Notes: a model not told the origin generated them from the sequence alone. Positions 1 through 12,657 are shown, counted from the first letter of the stretch. The stretch is DNA of 64,000 nucleotides from Abelmoschus esculentus (GCA_035048815.1 JAUCBN010000023.1:7501-71500); one strand, 5' to 3'. Translations and numbers: made by a program.

Positions 1-1250
1 GCATACATCCTTTTAACCGCTCTCACCCAGAGAAAAAGTTACATGAGAGTGGGGATCCTAACCCAAAGTCCCAAAGCCAAAGCCCAAGCCCCAAGCCTAA
101 CCTAAACCAAAACCTTTTCGTAAGTAACAAAACAATAAAAAAAAAGTTGAAAGACGAAGGATTAATACAACAATTTTTCTCTTGTGTTCTTCTTGTCATT
201 ATGAGAAAAATTGTAAAATGCAGATGGTCCAGGAGACAAGGTAGTATACCTAGTAAGGTTATCATCATGAGGATCAACATTCAAAACTATAAGAAGGACA
301 CAATCAATGAAACAAGCTAAACATCCCTAACTAATAACTTTTATTGTACTATTTTCTAAACATGAAGAAACAATTAATGTGACGAGAAATGGAATAAACA
401 CTTATTTGAATCAAACACCAAACATAAACAAGTATATTGGTAGAGCATGAGGGTTATTTTCTTGCTTTTGTTAAAATAAAAACACTAATCAAAATTTTCA
501 AAAAACAGATATTAGAGAGTGTATTGATATTTCATATTTATTGTTCCATTGTCCAAGGCCGCACCACAGTTAAATTTTGGACAAGACTCGGCTTATGAAT
601 TAACGACATAAATAAATTTTCTTTTCATGCATCATGCATGCAGAGTTGTGTACATGTCTAGAAGGATTAAAACCGGCGAAGCAGGAGGTTTCGGCCAAGT
701 CCTATTAAAAATGATTGCTCAAACCGTTTCGAAGTTTGAATGAGATTTCCTAAGCTGATCTCTTTGTGTTCTTTAAAAGAGATTATATCATAAATTTTGT
801 TTATTATATTATCGGGATCTATACAATCAGGTTCATTTATTATTAAAGAACTATCTAATAACTATTCACTTACTAATTTATAAATATAATTTTTTTAAAA
901 GTTTCTTATTATTACAAAGAGAGAGAGGTGTTGTAATCAATTTTAACTGCTTTGCATGAAAAGTAAATGCAAAAGGTTATAATTTGAAGAACATTTCGAA
1001 TATTAACGCAACTCGGTCGGATAAACATTCAGAATAAATCTGGAACAGAACAGTCCTCGTCAGTTTCAATTTACATTTTAACACTTAACGGAAGTAAATT
1101 GAACAATATTCGTATTAACTTTAAAACTGAATTTCATCAGTTGTTTGGCATTATGATAGAAACTAGAAAAACGCCTATCTTATTCTATGGTTAATTCTTG
1201 AAGAACCACCATTAGGGGGGAAAACGGCACCACAAAAAAGAAGCCAGAAA
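1..1250. other. Intergenic, no gene seen
   Basis: AT-rich DNA with no supportable gene. Positions 60-115 hold a low-complexity stretch of repeated CCAAAG/CCAAGC units, which produces a Leu/Gly-rich open frame on the minus strand that has no coding character. The last part, just left of the cyclophilin stop codon, is its probable 3' UTR. Confidence 0.6.
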
Positions 1251-1306
1251 CTTAAAACTTCGGACATGAAAACACCAACAAAAACAAAACACTTTGGCTG
1301 TTTTCT

Positions 1307-1822
1307 TTAAAGCTGTCCACAATCTGCAATAACAACAGGCTTGGAAGTCCTTCCACCGCTAGACCCGACCTTGTCGATGGCTCGAACAACGTCCATGCCT
1401 TCAACAACCTGTCCAAACACCACGTGCTTCCCATCCAGCCACTCGGTCTTGGTCGTGCAAATGAAGAACTGAGAGCCGTTGGTTCCCGGTCCGGCGTTAG
1501 CCATCGAGAGCACCCCCGGCCCCGTGTGTTTTTTGATGAAGTTCTCATCCTCGAACTTGGCTCCGTATATGGATTCACCTCCGGTGCCGTTTCCGGCGGT
1601 GAAATCGCCTCCTTGGCACATGAAGTTAGGGATCACGCGGTGGAAGGTCGAGCCTTTGTAGTGGAGGGGTTTACCGCTACGCCCGACGCCTTTCTCGCCA
1701 GTGCAAAGGGCACGGAAGTTCTCGGCCGTGCGGGGAGTGCAATCGGAGAAGAGCTCCATCACGATTCGGCCAGCCGGTTGGCCACCGATCGACATGTCAA
1801 AAAAGACTTTAGGATTTGCCAT
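1307..1822 (-). CDS. Cytosolic cyclophilin (peptidyl-prolyl cis-trans isomerase)
   Basis: A complete intronless frame of 171 aa, the usual length of plant cytosolic single-domain cyclophilins. It catalyses cis-trans isomerisation of Xaa-Pro bonds and is the family bound by cyclosporin. The active-site residues can be read directly: His61-Arg62 in [14 protein letters not shown], Phe67, Met68, Gln70, Phe120, Trp128 and His133. The insert after TGEKG (residues about 45-51, GVGRSGK) is the loop typical of plant cytosolic forms. There is no signal peptide or transit peptide, and the protein begins [10 protein letters not shown]. The ORF is much more GC-rich than the flanking DNA, as is common in this intronless family. 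A long antisense frame on the plus strand is a by-product of that composition. The start at 1822 is the only one that gives the conserved N-terminus. Confidence 0.97.
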   Translation of the reverse strand: MANPKVFFDMSIGGQPAGRIVMELFSDCTPRTAENFRALCTGEKGVGRSGKPLHYKGSTFHRVIPNFMCQGGDFTAGNGTGGESIYGAKFEDENFIKKHTGPGVLSMANAGPGTNGSQFFICTTKTEWLDGKHVVFGQVVEGMDVVRAIDKVGSSGGRTSKPVVIADCGQL

Positions 1823-4664
1823 TTGTAGAAAATATTTTCTTTGTAAAAAGTACGAAGGAAACGCTTAGTGGATGTGGCAAATTATTTTGATGGTTAGTTA
1901 CGATTTAAGCGAAAGGGAGGGAGTTTCTATTGCGGGAGAGAGACCTGGACCAATAGATGTATCCACGAGGGCTGATCGTTGGGAGGATAATAAACCAGTG
2001 TTGTGTTTAAGGCTTGAATGTTTTTTTTAATTGGGGCGTAAATATCTGTTTTCTTATTATATTTTTATTATAAATTAGTGGATTTAAAATTTAGAGTTTA
2101 AGGTTAAAAGTTGTTAAGGTTTAGAGAATTAGAGGTAGCTTGTACTTTTAGGTATAAGATTTAGGATGTAAGATATAAAAATTAAGGTTATGATCTAAAA
2201 TTTAATTTTTCAACAATATTTAGTGTAAGATATAAAAAAAATAACTAAGATATAAATTATTTTTGTTCATGAATTTGTGCCTTCATTTTAATTTCAAACT
2301 AGAATAAACAATTCAAACCAAGGTGTGATCTATTGCAGCTGAACTGTTAGAGTTGTTAACATAAATGTCAAGTAGTATATAAATAAAAGCTAACTCCTTC
2401 CTCTTCACCTTGTTCAAGAATAAAAGAAAGCTCTTCTCAAGAACCTTCTTGTATATTCAACATGATATTAATGTAAATTTCTGGGTTACATTGAGTTATA
2501 CTTCTATAAGACTAAAAAAATAGAGGATTGTGATATTATATTATTTATTTAATATAATAATATCAGTTGTTAGATTGTGATTTATTTTTTCTTTAATAAC
2601 GTTGTCGTAAACGGTTGATAAAGTTAATTTTTAAAATTTATATCTTTCCAAACAAATGTATCATGTATGTCTAACGAAATCTAACTATTTTATAGAAACA
2701 ACAGGTAATAATCCTAATTGTTCGAGGGTTAAGGCTTGAAGGTTCCATACATATTTCTTTGATAAACAACTCTCTTGTTTGTTTGTTTTTTTCTCTACAG
2801 TTTCCCCCAACATCCTACCTCAGTAGATTCAGAAACTACGGCAACAGTTTGACCCGCCATCATCAAATTATATTTCAATTTATCAACTACCAAGATTATG
2901 AACTTTTATTATCGTCTTTGATATATAAAGAAAGACACGCAATTCATGAGGAAATGCACCATTGATATTAAAGAAATTTGTGATTTGTTGATCACATGTG
3001 GGAGTACTGTTTCTGATATTTAACACAGCAACAATCTTGAATGACTCCTTGAATATGAACCCTCCATCTTTACTATTACAGCAAAGAAGGAAGATTACGC
3101 TGTTTTTAAAATTTATATTTTAAACTTGATAAATTATATAAATGATCACCAAATTTTTAAGATATTTTCATCTTCATCACTATAATTTTTAAAATATCCA
3201 TAAAGTAACTTAACTTTTAGTTTAATTTTAATATAATTCATTGTACTTTTAATTTACTTTCAGTATGGTCATTGTCGTTACCTTTTATTAGAATCTGACC
3301 TTAATTTTTGTTTTTTAATAAAAAATAGATAAATTATATCAATCATCAATCAACTTTCTTTTCGCTCTTATTTTAGTAACTAGAGTTTAAATTTTTTTAA
3401 TTTAATAGATTAACTTTAAAATTATTCATATTTTAGTCACTAGATGACATGTTTATTAAAAAATTGATTAATCTTTTAAAAAAATATATTGGTGAATTGA
3501 TAAATTCAGATTATTCAATTTTTGATCTAATATTATATCAATTAAAGCAGATAATTGATTAACCAATTAACTTAAAAAAATTTAATTATAAAAATGTTTT
3601 TATTTTATTTATTAAAATATTGAATATGGTAATGATAAATTTAATAATTATTCAATTGTGAAAAGAGTATAAAAACAATTAGAAAGCTAAAAAATTAAAA
3701 GTTCAAACCTATTAGTCATACCCATAACTAAAACTTTTTAAAAAATCATAAGGACATCAAAATCATTACACTTTAAGATATTATAAAGTGTAAAATTTAG
3801 AAATGTTGTATATAATAGATCAAATCAAAGAATTATTTTTGCTTAAAATTATGAATTGTAACTGAATCAAAATGATTTGTTTAAAAATTTATACCGAAAT
3901 TAGGTTTGATTAATCCTTAAAAATTAATTTGGTTAATTGCTAAATTTAAATTATTCAATTCTCAATTTTATATTATACCAATTAAATCAGATAATTGATC
4001 AATTGATTAATTAGAATATTTAATTCCAGTAATATTTTTTTTTACTTTGCTTATTAAAATATCAAATATAATAATATATAAATTTATGGTAAATTATTCA
4101 GATAATCACTATACTATGGGGCTGATATCAAAATGATCATAATACTTTAAAAAATGTCAAATTTATCGGTCAACTATTAAAATGATATCAATATAGCCGC
4201 CGGTCGTTAAAACTTAACGGATTGATGACGTGACAATTAAAAATAAAATAAAATAATTATATATTTTTTTAATTTAATCCTAATTTTATTATAATAAAAT
4301 AATATAATTATTTAATTATAATTTTTAATTTATTAGACGGTATTATTTATATATTTTTAATTTATTAAAATTATTTTTCTTTTCAATGTAAAAAATAAAA
4401 TTCACCAAAAATATTTTATTGATGAATTAAACTTTAGACCTTTAGCACTTATACACAACAATTAAACCACTAGTCTACTAAACTAAGTTAAATGTTATAG
4501 TATAAACTCAAACAACAAATATATAACTGTTATTTTGTTTTATATTTATTTTTTCTATTTTTACGCATAATCATAGATTTAATTTTTAATTTAATTAAAA
4601 TAATAAATTATAATAAAAATTCATTTGATAAACCCTATACCTTAACTATAAAGCGGAAAAGGAA
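1823..4664. other. Intergenic, AT-rich, TE-like debris
   Basis: No gene is supported. 1823-2010 is the likely promoter and 5' UTR of the cyclophilin. Positions 2085-2200 contain degenerate TTTAGG-like repeats (AGGTTTAG, GATTTAGG) resembling decayed telomere-type sequence. From 3100 to 4640 the DNA is extremely AT-rich, with phrases such as 'aaatgatcac' and 'gacgtgacaattaaaaa' that look like old non-coding transposon remnants. A similar phrase recurs near 51.9-52.2 kb. Confidence 0.5.
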
Positions 4665-4699
4665 TTGCCCCGTCGCCGTGAAGAGTGGAGTCGCAAAGG

Positions 4700-7423
4700 A
4701 TGGAGTTATCGGAAGAGTGGAAAGCTTATTTTCCCATCGGCAAATCATTGGACCCACCACTCCTCTCTTCTTCAACTAAGCTTGGTCCTCTTTTCTTCAT
4801 CCCAAAACCCAAAACATTTCCCAAACCTCTTTTCTCTTCTCCTTCTCTTCTTCCTCCTCTGCTTCCTCCTCCGCCCCGCCTTTCTTTCTCTCGATTCCTC
4901 TCTACTTCTTCCGTACCTTACTCCACTTCTTGCTCGATTGCTTCCTGCTTCGCCCCCACTTCCTCCCACCAACACGACGTTCCTTCCCTTCTATCACACA
5001 ATCGCCTCCATCTTCTCCACTGCCTCCACCACAACATCTCTATTGTCTTCTTCACCACTGGCTCCAACCATGACCGGATTGGCTTCTTCGCTATTCACGT
5101 CCAAGACGGCGATTTTAAGTTTCTGGGTGATCCGAACGGTGACGTATTTGTTTCTAGCAACCACTTCAATCACAAAATATTTAGTATTTTAATCAACCCG
5201 GTTGATGATTTCGACGGGATTTCAGGTGATTCTGTTGTTGGGTATTTAATGGCTTCTACTTTATATGCTGTTCATTGGTATTCTGTTAGATATTTTAGCT
5301 CTATCAAAACCCCCGCTTTGGAATACGTAGGCCGTAAGTTATTCAAGAGTTCCTCGATTGTCTGTGCTTGTTTCAGTCCACATATACCTGAAGAAAGTAT
5401 GGTTATGTTAGAGAATGGTGCACTCTTCTTGTTTGATTTAGCTTCCTATGTTAATTCTCAGAAACCCAATGGCTATCTTAAAGGGAGTAGATTTAGAGCT
5501 TTTTTGGATGATTCCTGCGGTTCAGGGAATTATAAATGGTTGTGTATTCAGTTTAGTTGGCATCCTAGGATTTTGGTTGTTGCCCGATCAGATGCTGTCT
5601 TTTTACTTGATTTTAGGCATGATGAATCTAATATAATTTGTTTAGCTAAGATTGACATGTTAAGCCCTTATGATGTGGTTGATGAAGATCAGTTCCTAGC
5701 GTTTTCTAGAGCAGGAGATGATGGGTTTCAGTTTGTTTTGGCTTGCCGAAGCTTGTTACTTCTTTGTGATGTGCGAGAACCAATGACTCCATTGTTGCGT
5801 TGGGTTCATGATCTTGATAATCCATGCTTTATTGATGTGATTAGGTTATCGGAATTGAGATCACAATCAAGGGATGATAGATATCAGTGGGCAACTGCAT
5901 CAGGTTTTTGCGTAATATTGGGATCATTTTGGAATTGTGAGTTCAGGCTGTTCTGCTATGGCCCTTCTTCAGCCAATAAAGGATCTATTGGTATGGAAAT
6001 TTCAAAGTTTTGCGAACCCTTCTCGGCATGGGATCTTCCTTCAGATTTCTTATTGTCAAACCAAGAGTGTCATTGCGGAAGTTGTCTCGTTAGAGAAGAA
6101 TTTTCAAAAGGTGCTCTTCCTGAATGGATTGATTGGCAACAAAAGAAAGATATTGTCCTTGGTTTCAGGATTTTGAGCAGGGATCTCTCGGAGTTGGTGC
6201 ATGAGTCGGATGAATTTGGTGGGTTTACTTTGATTAGGTTAATGTCTTCAGGAAAGATCGAAGTTCAACGATATTGTGCCTCATGGGATATGGTGCAGAG
6301 TTTTGATGCAGCTCATAGGGAAACATTGTTCAATTTTGAGGATAGCTTACTATACTCCTTGGGTGATGATGAATATGAGTTTCCTAAAAGATTCAAGTAT
6401 TTGAACCTTGAGTATCTTCGTGGATACTTGAATGACAATCTTGCTAATATCCTAGACTCCAAGATGAATAATCCCCACAAGGATGCTCTACAGAAAGATT
6501 CTTTTAGCCTAGACTTTCATGAAATTTTGTGCAGGAAGTTGACGATCTGTGGATTTGGTCGATTCAGGTCTTCTCCTGCACTTGCCATCGTCTTCAATGA
6601 CATTAGCTTGCCGACAAGTATATGTGAAGTTGCTTCGAGGCAAATGTGGGCAACCTTACCTTTGGAAATTTTACTACTATCTTTCTCTAGTTATCCTGAG
6701 CTACTAGATGTACCCTCTGATGATAAGACAATACCTTTGGAATTTTCAGTTGTTCCAGACCTACCTCAGTTGCCTCCATTCCTTCTAAGGGAACCTTCAT
6801 TCCGCAGCACTAGGTGGTCATGCAAAGTGCAACCTGATGATTCACTTGTGGGTCCTGTTCTTCCTCTCCCTATTCTACTTACTCTTCATGAGTTTCATAA
6901 TGGTTGTCCTGATCCAGAGAAAATGTCTGAATTTTCATCAGGCGTGGAGCTTGGCCTTAGGTGCAATGAAGTCATGCAGGTTGCTACAGAAATGGCTGTA
7001 CCAGATTCTATCTTGCTTAACAATGATCAAACTGTCTCTCTTGCTGATGATAGAGATGAGATGTGGGTTGACGGCCAAAGGACAAAACCATTCCTTTTAT
7101 ACCATCCAGTTGGAGGTGAGTCATCTAGCATCGATCAACTGCAGGGAAACCATATTTATAAAGATGAGAAATTTACTGCCATGATTACCAAAGTGCGCAA
7201 GGAAACTGATCCTAACAACACAACGGATACAGTTGGGCTAGAACTATTTGATGATCTGTGTCCCATTGAGTTGAAGTTCGATTTTCCTGTCATTGACTTT
7301 GGACCACATGAATTAGAGGCATTCAAGACATTGAAAAGGCAGTTCACCAAGTGGCAAGAACGTTTTAAACCATTTCAGGAACTCTGCATGCAGAATAATA
7401 ATGATTTTCAAAAGATGCTGTGA
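4700..7423 (+). CDS. Intronless 907-aa protein, TAF1C/RRN6-like (RNA polymerase I factor) candidate
   Basis: A single long uninterrupted frame. The codon at 4685 is GTG, so the first real ATG is at 4700, giving MELSEEWKAYFPIG and 907 aa. The N-terminal 120 residues are rich in Ser/Pro/Leu. The middle (about 200-560) looks like a beta-propeller, with repeated hydrophobic/Asp patterns such as FSWHPRILVVARSDAVFLLD and LACRSLLLLCDVRE. The C-terminal third is acidic, ending in a helical segment (ELEAFKTLKRQFTKWQERFKPF). The layout and several motifs recall plant proteins annotated as TBP-associated factor, RNA polymerase I subunit C (the RRN6/TAF1C family), which help recruit Pol I to rDNA promoters in the nucleolus. 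I recognise this only by resemblance: the gene is certain, the name is not. A fold search with the 200-560 region would decide. Confidence 0.9.
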   Translation: MELSEEWKAYFPIGKSLDPPLLSSSTKLGPLFFIPKPKTFPKPLFSSPSLLPPLLPPPPRLSFSRFLSTSSVPYSTSCSIASCFAPTSSHQHDVPSLLSHNRLHLLHCLHHNISIVFFTTGSNHDRIGFFAIHVQDGDFKFLGDPNGDVFVSSNHFNHKIFSILINPVDDFDGISGDSVVGYLMASTLYAVHWYSVRYFSSIKTPALEYVGRKLFKSSSIVCACFSPHIPEESMVMLENGALFLFDLASYVNSQKPNGYLKGSRFRAFLDDSCGSGNYKWLCIQFSWHPRILVVARSDAVFLLDFRHDESNIICLAKIDMLSPYDVVDEDQFLAFSRAGDDGFQFVLACRSLLLLCDVREPMTPLLRWVHDLDNPCFIDVIRLSELRSQSRDDRYQWATASGFCVILGSFWNCEFRLFCYGPSSANKGSIGMEISKFCEPFSAWDLPSDFLLSNQECHCGSCLVREEFSKGALPEWIDWQQKKDIVLGFRILSRDLSELVHESDEFGGFTLIRLMSSGKIEVQRYCASWDMVQSFDAAHRETLFNFEDSLLYSLGDDEYEFPKRFKYLNLEYLRGYLNDNLANILDSKMNNPHKDALQKDSFSLDFHEILCRKLTICGFGRFRSSPALAIVFNDISLPTSICEVASRQMWATLPLEILLLSFSSYPELLDVPSDDKTIPLEFSVVPDLPQLPPFLLREPSFRSTRWSCKVQPDDSLVGPVLPLPILLTLHEFHNGCPDPEKMSEFSSGVELGLRCNEVMQVATEMAVPDSILLNNDQTVSLADDRDEMWVDGQRTKPFLLYHPVGGESSSIDQLQGNHIYKDEKFTAMITKVRKETDPNNTTDTVGLELFDDLCPIELKFDFPVIDFGPHELEAFKTLKRQFTKWQERFKPFQELCMQNNNDFQKML

Positions 7424-9413
7424 TATGCTGTGTTGGAGTGATTTTCTTTCAACTGCATCTTAGAAACCAAACTTAGTTTGCTTTCGCAGTTTCGCTCCCG
7501 AGTTGGCTTGGAGATGTAAGATGAGATAGCAGCACCTGTAACAGTGTGATCAAAGTAGTTTTGTTACTTGATGCACAGATGAAAATGACAGCAGATTTAG
7601 CATCTCTTTCGTTTAATGTGGTTTAGGGTGCTGTTGAAATTTTGAATTCTAAGCTGAGATATTTTGATGCAGAATATCTACTAAATTTGACTTTCTAAGC
7701 TCTGGGTAGGTTGGTGAAATTACCTGCTGCACCTGAAATTTTTATATCCTTTGTATTTTTTATTGATAATCTAATTTTATACCTCTAAACTCTTATAATT
7801 TTATACCTTGTTATTTTTAATATACATTTTTGATAATTTGCACTCTCTTATAAGATTTTAAGTCAATCCCTATATGTATCAATACAATTATAGAGTACCG
7901 ACACTTAGTGTAAAAATATTCAATTACTCTCTCTGTTTAGTGAAAGTGATACATGTAATCGTGTATCGATACTAACAAACCAAAAAATGTCCATAACGAC
8001 TTGTAACGATCACAAATTTTCTCCAAGTATTCTCCAAGTATATATGAAAAAACAAGAAACAGCTAGTCAACATTCATGTATTGAGAAATCAAATTTTGAA
8101 CTTAAATTTTTATTTTTTTTCATAGATAAATTGTCACATTTACTCAAGTATTTAAGATTTGAGTGAAAGCTTAAGATTGTAAATATATTTTCTTTTTAGA
8201 GAGATAAAACCTTGGGAAAATGTCTTGAATATATAAATTAGTGAATTTATGAAAAATTGTGGATATTGTATTTTTTTCTTAAATTTTAATTTTTAAAATT
8301 TATTTTTTATATCGAAATATAATTTAAAACTAAAAGAGTAAATGCATTAAAATATTAAATTAGATTTAGTATCTGATTAAAAAAATTAGCTCAATAGATA
8401 ATCTAAAAAAACTTAAGTATTCGATCAAATATTTTTTTTAAAAATACCCTATTTTTCTAATAGTTATTTGAACATCCTTAATCTTACATATTTCTCTTAC
8501 GTAAACGAAAAGAATAGATTGAAGGAAAGTTGACTTGTGAAAAGTACCGTTCAATTCAAATAGATTTGAGAAACGGCAGTTAGTATTCGTGGTTTTGATT
8601 TGGGTGCAAATGTAGTGGTGAGTAAAATGGGAGTCTATTCAAAAATATCGAATAATGCGATTCGAAACAAAAATATTTGATTCAATTTAAAAATTTATAG
8701 ACTGAGTTCAACTCAAATATTTTAAATAAAATTCGAATTATGAAACAGAAATTTAAATGGGATGTTTGTAAAAGGAGGGAGGGAAACAATGCCTCCTTAA
8801 GTGATTGGAGTTTGTGATTTTAGGGTTTGGTGACTGCCAGAACAAATTTGAGAAACCAAACGTTTACTTTTACAATTGCAGGCCTAAACTCTAGCCTATC
8901 CCATCTCATTACTCACTACTACTCTTGGTGCGATTTTTCAATCTCATCAAATTAATGATTACGAGTCAGAGGAATTGATCATTTATCCATACAAAGATCG
9001 TTCCACTATTTTCAAACTCCATAAAAGAACCATACAACCTCTTGTATCAGGAAACCTTTGGTTTACTTGAACAAACGGATTACTCCATTAGATTAGATAA
9101 GTTAGGTGAACTGACAGGGTACACAAAGTGGACTCAAAGTTCAACCATCCATCATCAGAAGAGCAACTCCAAGACAAGACACGGAGACAACAATGTTTAT
9201 CATACGGGTGGACCCCACCACCTATTCTTTCGATCTTCCACTCATCATAGCAAGAAGTAGGTGACAAGGTCCACCCCTTGCTCCTCAATCGTTAACCCCT
9301 AAACCCTAACAAACTGAACAAAAGAAGCCAACCACGACTGATCAAAAGAGCTTAAAAGGAGAAGAAAACCCAACATTGTTTTGTTCCCTCAAGTATCCCT
9401 GTCATGTCAGAAG
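7424..9413. other. Intergenic: two convergent 3' ends and AT-rich DNA
   Basis: 7424-7700 is the probable 3' UTR of the plus-strand gene and about 9270-9413 that of the minus-strand Mei2-like gene. Between them lies AT-rich DNA without coding signal. 8640-8750 contains degenerate ATTCGAA/GTTCAACTC phrases like those at 11.8-12.1 kb. The open frames at 9042-9288 on both strands have no recognisable content. Confidence 0.5.
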
Positions 9414-10967
9414 CTACATAGATTTGGAATTACTACGGCTATAACCTATAAATCTGCCAACTACAGTTTCCTCCACCGATTGCTCTGAGCCATCCCGAGC
9501 TGGGTTGAACCATAAAGGTTGAAAATCCTCACAAGGAAACCCCATCCTCTCAAAGTGCTTCATCAGCTGATTAACGCCCTGTTTCAATGTTCATTCACCA
9601 AACATCAACTGTGTGAAATTGAAATGGATATACAAGAATGATCCTAATTACATAAGAATATGAATATCTCATTAACCTGGAGCTTAGCACAATATATTTG
9701 AAGAATCTTATTCGACTTGAAACAATCCCAATGTGTATCGTGCCATTCGTTGTAGAACTTCCTAGCAGCTACTGGGTCTGTGAAGTTTACAAAGGCATAG
9801 CCTTTGTTGGACTTCGTACTGCAACAAACCCCAAAATGGTAAATAACATTCCCATCAAAACTCGAAAAAAAGATAAAACTGCAAGCAATGGCGTGCCAAA
9901 GTAGAACGGAAAAGAAAGATAAACAAAAGAAAAAAACGATTTTAGTAACATACACGAAGTCCATGGGAAGATACAAGAAATCGAACGCTGAAAACGAAGG
10001 TTCTTCATCACCTGCGCCACTATTCTGTGACTTCGCCTCGAGATTTGAAAGCATGCAGTGCTTGTCAAGAAAATCCTTCAACATTTCTCGTCTACAAGCA
10101 ACCCAAACAACAAGTTCATCAAAGCAGTGAAGAACAGCCAAAAAGTACTTACTAGTAGTTTGCAAGAGTAAGTATGAAATAAGCGAATCGATTTTTTTAT
10201 ATTGCACAATGCACACACACATATTAAGTTGTCAACCAAAAGAATAGAATAAAGTCCCGAAAAGGATACAAAACGTGATCAATGTAAGCTCCTGTAAGTG
10301 TTTTAAAAATTGGGAGCAATGCATTGTAGCAGTAGTACATGACTACACTACAGATAGAACAAAAAGGATCATACGTGTATCTGATGGGAATATTTTTTAA
10401 CATGATGGTCGTTTCCTTTCCATCAGATTTGAGCGGAATCAATGGACGCTTCTCTCTTTTGTTATTAGCAATAGCAGTCCAATCATGAACCCTTTTCCTT
10501 TGGTACCCATCAACATTTTCACCAAAATGCTTGCTCTTCTCTCCATTGCTATGCTTAGGCTTAGCCCTCCATTCTTTCTTGCGGGCTAATCCAGTACAAT
10601 GATCAACCCTGAAATATCCTTCATTCCTATATCTTTTATCCTTCAAATGAAGCTTACTTTTATACAAACCATTCTTAGCACTTAAAGGATCCACCGGCAA
10701 AGACACCGGCGCAACAGCCTTCTCCCGGACCGATAAATGGGGTTCATTTTCAAGCTGATAGTGTAAAAATGGTGGAGCTGCGAAAGCAAGGGGGTATTGG
10801 AGAGAGAGTAGAAGTGGACAATTAACGAAATCAAGTGTAAAGATAGGGAAACAAGGAGCTGAAGCGAGATCATATCTGGCAGGAAAAAATGGGGGGGCTT
10901 CTGGGTTCAAGCTCAAGTATCTACACTCCAAGTTTTGGGAGAAACTCTGATCACTACTCACCGCCAT
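9414..10967 (-). CDS. Mei2-like C-terminal RRM protein (MCT/OML6-7 type)
   Basis: Four exons with good GT..AG junctions: 10375-10967, 9954-10091, 9677-9818 and 9414-9578. They sum to 345 aa plus stop, with all phases consistent. The upstream in-frame codon at 10973 is TTG, so the first ATG (10967) is chosen, giving MAVSSDQSF. The N-terminal half is basic and unstructured. The C-terminal half is the Mei2 RRM_2 domain: TTIMLKNIPIRYT (RNP2-like), then REMLKDFLDKHC, FDFLYLPMDF, and NKGYAFVNFTDPVAARKF (RNP1-like), followed by LQIYCAKLQGVNQLMKHFE. Small plant proteins with only this domain (Arabidopsis MCT1/2, rice OML6/7) are RNA-binding relatives of the meiosis and growth regulators AML/TEL. The domain assignment is secure; the specific role is not visible. 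A TATA box lies about 50 bp upstream. Confidence 0.92.
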
Positions 10968-11017
10968 TCTCAACTGTGATTGTAAAGCGTGGGAAAATGG
11001 GAGTTCATCTTTCTACG

Positions 11018-11025
11018 TTTATATA
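11018..11025 (-). promoter_or_regulatory. TATA box of the Mei2-like gene
   Basis: TATATAAA on the minus strand, 51 bases upstream of the chosen ATG at 10967. A start site about 30 bases downstream would leave a leader of only some 20-25 bases. The position supports the gene start; activity is inferred. Confidence 0.55.
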
Positions 11026-12393
11026 GTTGTAGTAGCAAACGCGTGCGTGAATGCTTAGGAAGAAAAGGCTGTGTCAGGTGAAAGATATGAAAATATAGGG
11101 GAGCTGAGATATGGGTAAGATAAATTAAAAGACAAAAGATTTGAACGTAATACCGGATTGGACAGAGAGGCCCGGGTGATGCGAGTCGCGACTTGCTGAC
11201 GGCGAAGGTTCTCTCTTCATTTAATGTTATGAGACGTCTGAAAATTAATATAAATAAAAATAGTATTTGATGTAAAGTTAATGTAAATGAAATCAAGTTT
11301 AAGACTACATTCAATAATTCAACCTTAAGTAAAAAATAATAATAATAATCTTGTTAACATTTTTTATATAGTTTAAGTGTCATTATTTAAACTGTGATCA
11401 TTAAATTCTAAGTGCGTTTAATTTATAAATAAATAATAACATTTAATTTAATTTAAAAATATTATGTTACTTGGAAAAAATATTTAATCTTTTTTAAAAT
11501 ATAAATATTTAAAATTATTAATACAATGCATAATATACTTCTAAAATCATTATATAATATAATATTCGAAAAAACGTAAACATTTATAAATAAGTTAAAT
11601 TAAATGATAAATAATTTAATATTAATTAAATAAAATTTATATTTAAAAATTTAAAAAATCACTAAAAAATTAATAGAAATAAGTATATGGCACGTGTAAA
11701 TTTGAATTGGGTTATAAGAAGCAATGAAGGATATGATAAAACCTGGAAATGAGTTACCAGAGATGTAATATAACGATTTCACTTGAAAATAATTTATTTA
11801 ATTTAAAAATTTGATTTGAATTTTAGTTGTATCTATTATTATTGTAATTGAATTCGATCTGCATTCAATCGAGAATGATCCGAACTTGAATTAAATCTGT
11901 TATTGTGAACTCGAACTCAACCTGAAATCATAAAATGAATCCGAACTTGAGTCTAGCCTGATAGATAATTGATATTATCCGATTGAACCGATTTGGAATC
12001 CGATTTTACCTAACATGTTTTGAATTCGACATGTTTTGAACTCGATGACCGACCTGGTATTAACCTGAACTAATATTAACCTACTTTGATATTTACCTAA
12101 CATAAAATTAAGAATATCTATTTTTATAATTTGATGAATTTAAAATATTATAAATATAATTAGATTTAGAGAGTTAGAATCGAATGTAAAAAATTAAAAT
12201 TGAGCTTGGACTTAAAAGAATTAATTTAGAGTTAATATTTAAATCATAATTTATATCCTAAAATTATAATTTTTTAATTTAAATTAATATTTAATTTATT
12301 TTTAAAATTATTTAACTTTAAATAAATTAATATTGAATTTATATCTTCGTTTAGTTGGATAGTATTTTTTCTAAGATACAATATTAAGTTTTT

Positions 12394-12657
12394 GGAAAAT
12401 TCTACGATGAGCGTCGAACACTGTCGAACACTACTAATGTTGAACATTGTTGAACACCGTTAAATTAATTAACAAAAGTATAAAATCTCGGGGACTCAAT
12501 ATATGATTAATAAAAGAGTGATAAACTCAATGTATAATGAATAATTGTATGATTAGTCCTTTAGATTTTTATTTTTTATAAATTAATTTTATAATGTTAA
12601 ACAGTGTTCAATATTAATAATGTTCAATGGTATTCGACGTCCATCGTAGACTTATCC
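12394..12657. mobile_element. 264-bp inverted-repeat MITE, copy 1
   Basis: The left end reads GGAAAATTCTACGATG and the reverse complement of the right end reads GGATAAGTCTACGATG. The arms continue inwards with GCGTCGAACACTG-type motifs repeated two or three times, for example GTCGAACAC and GTTGAACA. The interior is short and AT-rich, with mirrored 'ggactcaatatatgatta' and 'tgtatgattagtcc'. There is no coding content. The same terminal motifs bound a larger element at 27525-28355. No convincing target-site duplication was found. Confidence 0.7.

Noticed and set aside
1424..1828. 134-aa frame on the plus strand
   Set aside because: Exact antisense of the cyclophilin gene; a GC-composition shadow with no homology.
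2085..2200. Telomere-like TTTAGG tract
   Set aside because: Too degenerate, and no inverted arms or target duplication found, so not called as an element like the two at 27.5 and 49.7 kb.
4685..4687. Start of the 912-aa frame
   Set aside because: The codon is GTG; the first ATG is at 4700 and gives a plausible N-terminus.
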